From CAVOAK01 sp965217615 (GTDB lineage Bacteria; Pseudomonadota; Alphaproteobacteria; UBA8366; CAVOAK01), in the NCBI GenBank assembly GCA_965217615.1, contig CBDCIT010000039.1, positions 124,001 through 188,000 on the forward strand: 64,000 bases of DNA, given 5' to 3'. Under the pieces are notes generated by a model, which had not been told where the DNA came from, did no database searches, and saw only the letters and a program-made list of their open reading frames with translations. Shown here one piece after another: positions 25,843 to 33,539 of this stretch. Each line of letters opens with the position of its first letter. Within the stretch, counting starts at the first letter, position 1. Position numbers and translations under genes: made by a program.

Positions 25843-26400
25843 ATGCAAGGATTGAACGAATCCCCGACGTTGGTGCTGAACGCAGACTTTCGGCCGCTCA
25901 GCTACTTCCCGCTGTCGCTTTGGCCGTGGCAGGATACGATCAAGGCGGTTGTCCTCAGCCGCGTGAATGTTGTCTCCGAATATGATCAGGTCGTGCGGTC
26001 GCCGAGCGTCGAACTTCGGTTGCCAAGCGTTATCTCGCTTAAAGAGTATGTGCCGCCCGCGGCACGGCCTGCCTTCACGCGATTCAATGTATTTCTGCGC
26101 GACCGCTTCACCTGTCAGTACTGTGGCGAGCCAGGGCCCACTCAACAGCTTACCTTCGACCATATTGTCCCGCGCTCGCGCGGCGGACGTACGACCTGGG
26201 AGAATGTCGTAACCGCGTGTAGCAGCTGCAACCTGCGCAAAGGCGGCCGCCTGTCAAAGGCGGCCAGCATGTTTCCGCGCCACAACGTCACGCAGCCGAC
26301 CAGTTGGCAGCTGCAGGAAAATGGCCGGAGCTTCCCGCCCAACTTCCTTCACGAGAGCTGGGGCGACTTCTTGTATTGGGACACGGAGTTGGAGCCCTAG
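25843..26400 (+). CDS. HNH endonuclease family protein
   Basis: 185 residues. The N-terminal half (TLVLNADFRPLSYFPLSLW) is the usual start of a widespread stand-alone HNH family. The HNH core has zinc Cys pairs FTCQYCGE and CSSCNLRKGG, catalytic His in LTFDHIVPRSRGG and Asn in TTWENVV. The C-terminus ends HESWGDFLYWDTELEP. These chromosomal HNH proteins are common in alphaproteobacteria; the target is unknown. The 178 bases upstream (25665-25842) hold no gene. Confidence 0.9.
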   Translation: MQGLNESPTLVLNADFRPLSYFPLSLWPWQDTIKAVVLSRVNVVSEYDQVVRSPSVELRLPSVISLKEYVPPAARPAFTRFNVFLRDRFTCQYCGEPGPTQQLTFDHIVPRSRGGRTTWENVVTACSSCNLRKGGRLSKAASMFPRHNVTQPTSWQLQENGRSFPPNFLHESWGDFLYWDTELEP

Positions 26401-26482
26401 GCATCAGCGATCGCGTTGCCGATCGTGCAGCGCGCCCTTTCGACTCTATCTCTCGGCCCGCTTTAAGTCCGAATTGCTAGCG

Positions 26483-27064
26483 CTAGAAGCGCTTTGCGAG
26501 CCAAATCGCGAGCCGCGAGCCGGCTTTGATGGCACCGGTCATAACTTCATAGCCAGGCGCCTGCGCAGCACCCCGATCGAGGGCGACATCGCGATGAGCA
26601 AGCTCATCTTGGCGAAACAGTTCGATCAAGTCGCGCAATTCTCCTTCGTCGTTTCCTAGCGCTTGTGCCTGCTCGCGGTAGTGCTCTTCGATGACTTCTT
26701 CGACCGCCGCGGTACACGCCATGGCCGCGCGCGGACCGAGCAATGCTGTCGCCGCGCCAAGGGCGTAGCCAGCCGCGTGCCATAGCGGGCTTAGCATGCT
26801 CGGCCGAACACGTCGTTCGACGAGAATCTTGTCGAACCTCGCAAGATGACGCTGCTCCTGATCCGCCATCTCCTTGACGGCGTCGGCGTCGGGACCGGTC
26901 CGCAGTATGGCCAGCTGACCTTCATATATGCGCGCGGCGCCGTACTCTCCCGCGTGATCGACACGTATCATCTGCTGGACCGATTCCTCCGGCGTCACGT
27001 CACCTGGCAAATATGCCGGTTCCAAGAGCACCGCTCGATTCTTCTTATTTGCCTGCTTGGTCAT
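26483..27064 (-). CDS. coq7: 5-demethoxyubiquinol-8 hydroxylase, Coq7 type
   Basis: 193 residues from ATG at 27064, overlapping the dsbB stop as ATGA. Hydroxylates 2-polyprenyl-3-methyl-6-methoxybenzoquinol in ubiquinone synthesis. The di-iron ligands appear as two Glu/ExxH sets: VDHAGEYGAARIY, MADQEQRHLARF, VEEVIEEHY and FRQDELAHRD. A hydrophobic helix (LWHAAGYALGAATALLG) docks it to the membrane. Presence of Coq7 implies aerobic ubiquinone synthesis. Confidence 0.94.
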   Translation of the reverse strand: MTKQANKKNRAVLLEPAYLPGDVTPEESVQQMIRVDHAGEYGAARIYEGQLAILRTGPDADAVKEMADQEQRHLARFDKILVERRVRPSMLSPLWHAAGYALGAATALLGPRAAMACTAAVEEVIEEHYREQAQALGNDEGELRDLIELFRQDELAHRDVALDRGAAQAPGYEVMTGAIKAGSRLAIWLAKRF

Positions 27065-27573
27065 GAATTCTCCATGCGAGCAGACGACCACACAGCCATT
27101 ATTGACGCCAATCCGACGACGACCGAGACAATTGCGTTGTAGCCAGCCATCGAAACGCCAAACAGAGACCAAGGAATCTGGTCGCAAAAGACAACCGGTG
27201 CCGTCATGATTTGCGCCTTAAGCTCTTCGAGTGACGCGGGCGTGCCAGACGACGTGCAACTTGCAGGCCCGAGCCACCAATGTTGCTCGATACCAACATG
27301 ATAAACCGCCAGCGCTGCTCCTGCCATCAGCGTCAAGCCGCAAATGCCGACGACAAGCCGCCAAATACGCGGGCGTGGCACGAACCATAACGATACGAGT
27401 CCTAACGTGGCAGCAAACCACCATGGCCAGCGCTGGTAGAGGCAGAGTTCGCAGGGTGCGAGTCCACCCCAATATTGTGACGCGTAGACTGCGGCGAGTA
27501 TGCCGGCACTTGTCAAAAATATCCCCCCGGCGACGCCAGACGGTCCGATGATCAGTGGTTTCTCGGCGCTCAT
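27061..27573 (-). CDS. Disulfide bond formation protein DsbB family
   Basis: About 170 residues from ATG at 27573 (an alternative upstream ATG at 27591 adds six residues and abuts the next gene). Four TM segments. The first periplasmic redox pair is in APCELCLYQRWPWW and the second pair is the separated Cys in GPASCTSS and VVFCDQ. It reoxidises a DsbA-like protein with quinone. Sits between YqaA and coq7 on one strand; both DsbB and Coq7 concern quinones. Confidence 0.9.
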   Translation of the reverse strand: MSAEKPLIIGPSGVAGGIFLTSAGILAAVYASQYWGGLAPCELCLYQRWPWWFAATLGLVSLWFVPRPRIWRLVVGICGLTLMAGAALAVYHVGIEQHWWLGPASCTSSGTPASLEELKAQIMTAPVVFCDQIPWSLFGVSMAGYNAIVSVVVGLASIMAVWSSARMENS

Positions 27574-27591
27574 TTTCGCCTCGATCGACAC

Positions 27592-28182
27592 TCAGAGGGC
27601 AAACTTGACGATGAGGAATCCTGCCAACAGGAGGGCAACGAAGGCGCTTGTTGCAAGACCGAGCCGCGCCTCGATGAACAGCCGGATTTCCTGACCGAAA
27701 TACCACAACAGTGCAGCCGATGCGAAGAAACGAACACCGCGGCCGAGCGCCGATGCGGTGACGAAACTGAGCGGATCTAGGGCCGCGACGCCGCTTGCGA
27801 TGGTCACAACTTTGTAGGGCAGGAACGTGAGAGCGAAGACGGCGACGATCCATGCACCATATACCTGGTAATAGTCGCTAAACCGGGCGAATTCGGTGGT
27901 GTAATCGTAAAGTTCGATGAGTGGCCGGCCCACGCTCTCGAACAACAACACTCCGATTCCATAGCCGGCGATTCCCCCAAGCACCGATGCAAGCGTGCAG
28001 ACGGCCGCGAACGCCCACGCACGGGCGCGTTGTGCCAGAATCATGGGTATCAGCATCACATCGGGAGGAATCGGAAATACTGAACTCTCGATAAAACTCA
28101 CGACAGCCAGCCAGCGGACGGCGTGGCGATGCCTAGCAAGGCCCATCGTCCAGTCGTAGGTCCGCTTCAGCAACCTACTCAT
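27592..28182 (-). CDS. YqaA/DedA-type (SNARE-associated) membrane protein
   Basis: 196 residues with four to five hydrophobic segments. FIESSVFPIPPDVMLIPMIL and GGIAGYGIG in the first half, and ALTFLPYKVVTIASGVAALDPLSF in the second, are characteristic of the VTT/DedA YqaA branch. Members contribute to membrane lipid homeostasis; biochemical function here not shown. Its ATG overlaps the stop of the TPR-glycosyltransferase gene as ATGA. Confidence 0.87.
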   Translation of the reverse strand: MSRLLKRTYDWTMGLARHRHAVRWLAVVSFIESSVFPIPPDVMLIPMILAQRARAWAFAAVCTLASVLGGIAGYGIGVLLFESVGRPLIELYDYTTEFARFSDYYQVYGAWIVAVFALTFLPYKVVTIASGVAALDPLSFVTASALGRGVRFFASAALLWYFGQEIRLFIEARLGLATSAFVALLLAGFLIVKFAL

Positions 28183-30143
28183 CCAAGGTCGTCCAATCCC
28201 TGGGATACCCGATCAACGACGTCGCCCCAATCACCCGGTTCCTGCTGCCGGAAGAGGCGCATGGTTGGGTACCAAGGCGTCGTGTCGCCGTCGGCCGTCC
28301 AACGCCAATCGGGCGCGTACTTGAGCATTAACCATACCGGGCGGGCGAGCGCGCCGGCAACGTGCGCCGCCGCCGAGTCTATCGTAATAACAAGATCGAG
28401 CGCCTCTATTGCCGCCGCGGTGTCGCCAAACCCGTCGAGAAAGGGGCTCCAATCCGCGATTACGTCGGCGAGACCCTCATCGTCTATCGCATCGACGCCG
28501 GACCCAAATTGCAGGCTGACCCACTCTACGTCGGACCTATCGAATAGGGGTTTGAGGACGCCGAGACCACACGATCGCAGCCGATCTGTTGGGTGCTCGG
28601 GGTTTCCGCACCATGTTATGCCGATACGTCGCTTTTTTCCGTGATCTGGCGGCGCTGTGACATTGCTCGGAACACCTAGATAGGGCACATCACCCGGGAT
28701 CGTCGTAGATGTGATGCCGAGACGATGTGGCAGACTCATCAGCGGAAGGTGGTAGTCATGGTCCGGAAGCGGATCGTCGGCCGCCGCGGCATGTTCCACA
28801 CCATCGAGCGTAGAAAAGAGCGTGACCAGCGATCGCGCGCAAGCTATGGCAACCCGCGCACCCTTCTTGGTAAGAGCCGGAGCGAAGCGGGCGAATTGGA
28901 TCGTGTCGCCCAGGCCCTGTTCGGCTACCAGCAGAATTGAGGCGCCCGCCGGATCCTCGCCCTGCCAGACCGGCGAGGGCAGCGTGCGTGCCGCGATCCG
29001 CGGCATTTTCAGCCGCCATTCGTACTCTTCGAAGCCGGCCTCGAGATCGCCGGCCAAAAGCAGCGTCATGGCGCGATTCCAGTGGAGTTCCGGGTTCTCC
29101 GGTTCGAGCGAGAGCGCTCGCGCGTGCGCCCCGAGCGCATCGTCGAGACGCAACTTGTCCTGAAATACATTACCCAAATTTCCCCATGCCGCGGCATATT
29201 CGCCGTCCATCTGGACTGCGGCCTCCAAGCATTCTTGCGCCTCGTCGACTTGCCCAAGCCTCAGCAACGCCGCACCTAGATTGCACCGCGCCGGCGCGTC
29301 CGCGGGCGCAATCCCCACCGCTTGCTGCAGCGGCGTTAACGCTTCGTCCAATCGGTCCGTCTCGACCATGAGCGCGCCGAGGTTGGTGAGCGCCAGCGCG
29401 GATTTTGGATCTTGGCGAAGTGCTTCACCGTACGCTGCATACGCCTCATCGGTCCGGCCTTCGCGTTGCAACGCAACACCGAGACTCACATTCACCGTCG
29501 CATTTTCGGGCTCTCGTGCTAGCGCATTGCGGTACGCATCGATCGCAGCGCCCCTGTCGCCCAAGTTAGGGCAGGCGTCGGCCAACGCGGCATATGCTCG
29601 GACTGGCGGGCTACCGAGCCTCAGTGCACTGCGCAGGATGTCGGCAGCTTCGGCCGAGCGTCCCGCCTCCTGTAGCGTTACACCCAAATTGACGTAGATC
29701 TCGACATTGTCCGTATCTCCCTCCAGCGCCCAGCGATATTCCTCGATTGCCTCGGTGGTGCGTCCTAAAGCGCTGAGCGCCCCGGCAAGGTTATTGCGGC
29801 ACATATGATCGGCCGGATCGCCGTCGAGCGCCACCCGGTAGGCCGCGACCGCCTCTTCCAACCGTCCAGTAGCATGTAGTGCCGATGCGAGTTCCGCCCG
29901 GTAGGCCTGATTTTCAGGTGCCTGCTCGACCGCTTGCCGGAAGGCCTCAAGCGCCGAGCCAATTTCCCCGCGGTCGCGCTCTACGGCCCCAAGGTAGTGC
30001 CACACCTCCGCCTGCTTCGCGTCTGCAGCCAATACGTCTTTGTAAAGTTCGGCTGCCTGCCGCAGGTGCCCGGCGCGATGCTGTTCCACGGCCAGTGCAA
30101 GAGTATCGGAAGCGCCTGGTCGCTGAGGAGATTTGTCTGCCAT
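28179..30143 (-). CDS. TPR-repeat protein fused to a GT-B glycosyltransferase-like domain
   Basis: About 654 residues from ATG at 30143 (MADKSPQRPG). Residues 15-370 are ten or so tetratricopeptide repeats, e.g. AVWHYLG-type helices and AWGNLGNVFQDKLRLDDALG. A linker EYEWRLKMP is followed by GLGDTIQFARFAPALTKKG, WCGNPEHPTDRLRSCGL and LDLVITIDSAAAHVAGAL with PVWLMLKYAPDWRW, the nucleotide-sugar side of a GT9/GT41-like Rossmann domain. Such TPR-GT fusions may glycosylate proteins or surface polymers; the acceptor is unknown. First gene of the chain TPR-GT, yqaA, dsbB, coq7. Confidence 0.86.
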   Translation of the reverse strand: MADKSPQRPGASDTLALAVEQHRAGHLRQAAELYKDVLAADAKQAEVWHYLGAVERDRGEIGSALEAFRQAVEQAPENQAYRAELASALHATGRLEEAVAAYRVALDGDPADHMCRNNLAGALSALGRTTEAIEEYRWALEGDTDNVEIYVNLGVTLQEAGRSAEAADILRSALRLGSPPVRAYAALADACPNLGDRGAAIDAYRNALAREPENATVNVSLGVALQREGRTDEAYAAYGEALRQDPKSALALTNLGALMVETDRLDEALTPLQQAVGIAPADAPARCNLGAALLRLGQVDEAQECLEAAVQMDGEYAAAWGNLGNVFQDKLRLDDALGAHARALSLEPENPELHWNRAMTLLLAGDLEAGFEEYEWRLKMPRIAARTLPSPVWQGEDPAGASILLVAEQGLGDTIQFARFAPALTKKGARVAIACARSLVTLFSTLDGVEHAAAADDPLPDHDYHLPLMSLPHRLGITSTTIPGDVPYLGVPSNVTAPPDHGKKRRIGITWCGNPEHPTDRLRSCGLGVLKPLFDRSDVEWVSLQFGSGVDAIDDEGLADVIADWSPFLDGFGDTAAAIEALDLVITIDSAAAHVAGALARPVWLMLKYAPDWRWTADGDTTPWYPTMRLFRQQEPGDWGDVVDRVSQGLDDLG

Positions 30144-30518
30144 GCGGAGCGTCCATCGTCGCGACACTTTGCGACGGCCGCTGACAAACTAACCGCTCCA
30201 GGAGCTCTCGTCAGCCCCGTGGGCGTGCCTCAATGGGCGCGAATTTTGGAGTGTGTGGTTACCCGAGGCATTTTCGATTTAAGCGTGACGACAGCCACAA
30301 AGGTGAATCCAATCAATTAACAGCGAAAATTGACTACTGTCGACATCCAATTGACGGTTTTCTGGAAAGGCCGGTGTAACTTGAGCCACGGTCCTGAAAT
30401 CGGCGTCATTCATAGTCTTGCGCGAACCGGCGGTACCGTGTTCTGCAAATGCATAGGGACAATGCGCGGTGTTGTCCTTCTGAGTGAAGTCAATCCCAGA
30501 GGATGAGTCGGACCCGAT
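30144..30518. other. Intergenic stretch, no supported gene
   Basis: 375 bases between the TPR-GT start and the left end of the first IS3-family element. It should contain the promoter for the minus-strand TPR-GT chain. A minus-strand frame at 30279-30530 (about 83 codons) lacks family features and runs into the IS, so it is not called. Confidence 0.5.
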
Positions 30519-30569
30519 TTCCTTGGACACAGAATTGGCTTAATCGAAGTGTCCAAGGAGGACCGGAAC

Positions 30570-30980
30570 ATGACCGATAATTTTGAGAAGAAAGTTGCTG
30601 TTGATGGGCCTGTGGTAAATGCTGGCGAGCTTGGCTCGTCCACGTTTTCCCCAGGCCAGGCTTTGCCGGCAGGCCCGCTGGGACTTGGCCAGCGATGGAC
30701 AGTGGCGCGCAAGCGTGAGGTCGTTCTGCAGCTTTTGCGTGACGAGCCGGTGCAACTTCTGTCGCGCCAGTTGGGCGTAGAGATCTTCCGGCTCGAGCAG
30801 TGGCGTGAGAAAGCGATCGGCGGGATCGACGCCTCGCTCAAGCAACGCAAGGGCGATCCGGTGCAGGCGGAACTGGATAGCGCCATGAAGCGGATCGGAG
30901 AGTTGACCATGCAGGTGGAACTGCTGGAGGCCAAGACGGAGACCTTCGGCCCTTTGGGGCGGCGGAGGTCGCGGCGATGA
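30570..30980 (+). CDS. IS3-family transposase OrfA, type 1
   Basis: 136 residues from ATG at 30570, after the ribosome-binding site AAGGAGG that overlaps the inner terminal-repeat copy. A helix-turn-helix region (RKREVVLQLLRDEP...LSRQLGVEIFRLEQWREKAI) is followed by a leucine-zipper-like helix (MKRIGELTMQVELLEAK), as in OrfA proteins. The tail GRRRSRR overlaps orfB as ATGA. OrfB is in the -1 frame. Confidence 0.85.
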   Translation: MTDNFEKKVAVDGPVVNAGELGSSTFSPGQALPAGPLGLGQRWTVARKREVVLQLLRDEPVQLLSRQLGVEIFRLEQWREKAIGGIDASLKQRKGDPVQAELDSAMKRIGELTMQVELLEAKTETFGPLGRRRSRR

Positions 30981-31882
30981 GTGCCGCCACCTCTCCCGGC
31001 ACGGGTCTGGCCTACGGCCTGCGGCGGGTCTGCGCCGCCTGGGGCATGGCCCGCTCCTCGTTCTACGCCATGACCTCCGGCCAGCACGCCGAGCCGCCGC
31101 CGGCAAAGCGTCGGGGACCGAAGCCCGCGATCTCGGACCAGGCGCTGCTGGTGGCGATCAAAGCCGACCTGGAGGCATCGCCCTGGGAGGGCGAGGGCTA
31201 CCGCAAGGTCTGGGCTCGGCTTCGGGTCTGTCGCGACATCCGGGTTGCCCGCAAGCGGGTGCTCCGCCTGATGCGCGAGAACAATCTGCTCTCGCCCCAT
31301 CGCTGCCGCCGCCGTGGCGGCAATCCCCATGACGGTGAGATCATCACTCATGCCCCGAACCTCATGTGGGGCACCGATGGCGTTCGGGTGTTCACGGTGG
31401 ACGACGGCTGGGGCTGGATCTTCACCGCCGTCGAGCATTGGAACGCCGAGTGTGTCGGCTGGCATGTCTGCAAGCGCGGCGACCGCTTCGCCGCCCTGCA
31501 GCCGATCTCCATGGGGCTTGCCGGGCTGTATGGCTCGACCGCGGCCGGCGCGGCTCGGGGGCTGGCCTTGCGGATGGATCACGGCTCCCAGTATCTGTCG
31601 GACCACTTCACCAACCAGATCAAGTTCTGGGGCATCCAGCCGTCCTACGCCTTCGTCGCCGAGCCCCAGACCAACGGCGTCGCCGAGCGGTTCAATCGCA
31701 CGCTGAAGGAACAGATCATCCATGGTCGCATCTACTGCAACATCGCGGAGCTGCGGGACGCCGTCCGCGACTTCGTCGAACTCTACAATGCCCAGTGGAT
31801 CGTCGAAAAGAACGGCTACCTGAGCCCCGCTCAAGCTCGTCAGGCGTGGCACGCCGCGATCTCAATCAGGCCCGCCGCGTGA
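30977..31882 (+). CDS. IS3-family transposase OrfB (DDE integrase), type 1
   Basis: 301 residues. N-terminal HTH_21-like part (GMARSSFYAM), then a full DDE core: first Asp in LMWGTDGVRVFT, second in LRMDHGSQYLS, and Glu in TNGVAERFNRTLKEQ. It appears intact. Starts inside orfA at an ATGA overlap, so expression may be by coupling or by -1 frameshift; no classical slippery heptamer stands out at the overlap. Confidence 0.9.
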   Translation: MSAATSPGTGLAYGLRRVCAAWGMARSSFYAMTSGQHAEPPPAKRRGPKPAISDQALLVAIKADLEASPWEGEGYRKVWARLRVCRDIRVARKRVLRLMRENNLLSPHRCRRRGGNPHDGEIITHAPNLMWGTDGVRVFTVDDGWGWIFTAVEHWNAECVGWHVCKRGDRFAALQPISMGLAGLYGSTAAGAARGLALRMDHGSQYLSDHFTNQIKFWGIQPSYAFVAEPQTNGVAERFNRTLKEQIIHGRIYCNIAELRDAVRDFVELYNAQWIVEKNGYLSPAQARQAWHAAISIRPAA

Positions 31883-31954
31883 GACAAACTTGTGTCCAAG
31901 GAACCGGGTGCGCTACAACGGTACTTTGCAGCAAAGAACATTTTGGAGGCCCCA

Positions 31955-32272
31955 ATGCCAATTCGAACGCTGTTTTTTGCACTCTTTTACTTGTTGTTTA
32001 CTTCTAGCAATGCGTTTGCTGTTTGTAATCTTGGTGAACTCAAAGGAAATATGTCTTGGTCATATCATAATAATAAAGACGGTTTTCGCGGTATAGCAAA
32101 CGCGGCTCTTGCAGACTGGGAATCAGAAGGGTTTGGAAATGTCGTCATCTGATATAAATTATCGCAAGACCATAAACCCAAGTATGTAGGCGCTCTCATA
32201 GATGGATGTGATATGGCCGTAGTGAAGAAATTGGTAAACAGCCTCCGGAACGGCTCCAGGTTTCATGAATGA
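31955..32272 (+). pseudogene. Small secreted-protein gene with an in-frame TGA
   Basis: From ATG at 31955 a signal peptide (RTLFFALFYLLFTSSNAFA, cut before VCNLGE) is followed by GNMSWSYHNNKDGFRGIANA. TGA at 32150-32152 stops the frame after 65 codons. The same frame then stays open for 39 more codons (YKLSQDHKPKYVGALIDG...NGSRFHE) to TGA at 32272 and still looks protein-like. A TGG to TGA change (VVIW to VVI-stop) would explain it. Base composition is clearly AT-richer than the neighbours, suggesting transfer. Not recognised. It is bracketed by two IS3-family elements. Confidence 0.55.
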
Positions 32273-32329
32273 TGCGGCGAAGTATCGGAGTGACGTTGAC
32301 CCCAAAATCCGGACCAGGTGGTTCTTCAC

Positions 32330-33232
32330 CTATGCGGCCTGAGCGATGGTCATATCCCTCCTGGCCTGTGCCGGCGTCCGGTAGCCGATGCTCGAGTGGC
32401 GCCGTCGTTGGTTATAGAAGATCTCGATGTACTCGAATAGCGCAGCCTTGGCCTCGCGCCGGGTAGAAAACCGGGTACGGTGCACGAGTTCGGTCTTGAG
32501 AGACCCAAAGAAGCTCTCCATAGGGGCGTTGTCGAGGCAATTCCCCTTGCGGCTCATGGAGGCCTTGATGCCATGGAGGCGGAGCAGCTTGCGGTAGTCA
32601 CCGCAGGCATATTGCACACCGCGGTCGGAATGGTGGATCAGCCCCATGGGCAACCGGCGGCTGCGGATCGCCATCTTCAGCGCCTCCTCGCACAGGACGC
32701 TCTTCAGCCGCTCGGACATCGACCAGCCGACGATCTCCATCGTGGCCAGATCCTTGACGGCGGCGAGGTAGAGCCAGCCTTCGTCAGTTGGGATGTAGGA
32801 GATGTCAGCGAGCCAGACCGCATCGGGCGCAGCGGCTTCGAAGTTGCGGTCGAGCAGATTGGGCGCGATCGCATGGGAGTGGCGGCTGTCGGTGGTGATC
32901 GGCGCCCGCCGCCTGCCTCGCGGTGGACGAATGCCGTTCTCTCGCATGAGCTTGGCGACCGAGCGCTTCGAGATGCGTAAGCCGCGGGCCTTCAACTCGG
33001 CATGGATCCGAGGCGCGCCGTAGCACCTCTTGCTCTGCTCGAAGATCTCCCGGATCTCTGACCCGAGCCTGCCACGCCGGGCAGCGCGTTCAGCTCTCTT
33101 TGGGGCCGCACGCCGCCGGGCGTGGAACCAGCTGTGAGCAACCCCCAGGACCCGGCACATGAACCGGATGGCGTGCCCTGAAGCATGGGCGGCGATGAAA
33201 GCGTGCTTCGTCTTCATGTCTTCGCCGCCCAT
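32330..33232 (-). CDS. IS3-family transposase OrfB, type 2
   Basis: About 300 residues in the -1 frame relative to orfA. HTH_21 region, then rve integrase core with Asp in VWLADISYIPT, Asp in LIHHSDRGVQYA and Glu in NAPMESFFGSLKTE, and ending HSSIGYRTPAQAR. It would normally be made as an OrfAB fusion by frameshifting at 33238-33244. The nominal ATG at 33232 lies downstream of the slip site. Confidence 0.93.
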   Translation of the reverse strand: MGGEDMKTKHAFIAAHASGHAIRFMCRVLGVAHSWFHARRRAAPKRAERAARRGRLGSEIREIFEQSKRCYGAPRIHAELKARGLRISKRSVAKLMRENGIRPPRGRRRAPITTDSRHSHAIAPNLLDRNFEAAAPDAVWLADISYIPTDEGWLYLAAVKDLATMEIVGWSMSERLKSVLCEEALKMAIRSRRLPMGLIHHSDRGVQYACGDYRKLLRLHGIKASMSRKGNCLDNAPMESFFGSLKTELVHRTRFSTRREAKAALFEYIEIFYNQRRRHSSIGYRTPAQARRDMTIAQAA

Positions 33233-33513
33233 TGAGCGAAAAAAGCCGAGGCTTTGCGTAGAACCTCAACCTCCTCCGTCAGCCGCTTGTTATCCCGGCG
33301 AAGCTGCACCAGTTCAGCGGCCTCGGCTTTCTGCGCCGCGGTCGCCGCGGCCGAGCCCGCGGCCTCAAGCTCGAGCCGCCAAGTCTTCAACTGCGTTGGC
33401 GTGACGCCGAGCTCGGCAGCCACACTGCTATGCGTCGCACCCGGCTCCGACAGCCGGGCAACCGACTGTTCCTTGTATTCCGGCGAAAATCGCCGCCTCG
33501 TCTGCTTTGTCAT
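33214..33513 (-). CDS. IS3-family transposase OrfA, type 2
   Basis: 99 residues. RRFSPEYKEQSVARL with helix-turn-helix SVAAELGVTPTQLKTW, then a coiled-coil helix (LVQLRRDNKRLTEEVEVLRKASAFF), the usual multimerisation zipper of OrfA. The stop lies about 20 bases past the slippery heptamer. Confidence 0.93.
   Translation of the reverse strand: MTKQTRRRFSPEYKEQSVARLSEPGATHSSVAAELGVTPTQLKTWRLELEAAGSAAATAAQKAEAAELVQLRRDNKRLTEEVEVLRKASAFFAQWAAKT
33238..33244 (-). promoter_or_regulatory. Putative -1 programmed frameshift site T TTT TTC
   Basis: On the minus strand the orfA codons GCT TTT TTC (Ala-Phe-Phe) form the X XXY YYZ heptamer T TTT TTC. After a one-base backward slip the frame is open (FFRSMGGEDMK) into orfB. 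Direction and frame are exactly those required for the OrfAB fusion of IS3 elements. Confidence 0.75.
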
Positions 33514-33539
33514 CTCGTCCCTCCAGATCGGTATTCAAT

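Larger units (their letters stand above)
30519..31903 (+). mobile_element. IS3-family insertion sequence, element type 1 (about 1385 bp)
   Basis: 13-base perfect terminal repeats TTCCTTGGACACA (30519-30531) and TGTGTCCAAGGAA (31891-31903) enclose two overlapping orfs. No clear target duplication is seen; CCG occurs next to both ends if the left end is shifted by 2 bases. The left terminus has a second inverted copy (GTGTCCAAGG at 30549-30558) just before orfA, so the first 40 bases form a palindrome. A single copy in the window. Confidence 0.85.

Noticed and set aside
30279..30530. Minus-strand frame of 83 codons upstream of the TPR-GT gene
   Set aside because: No family features and it starts inside the IS terminal repeat.
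30410..31852. Long minus-strand frame of 480 codons
   Set aside because: Shadow of the IS3 type-1 orfA/orfB genes; no domain, and it runs through the element end.
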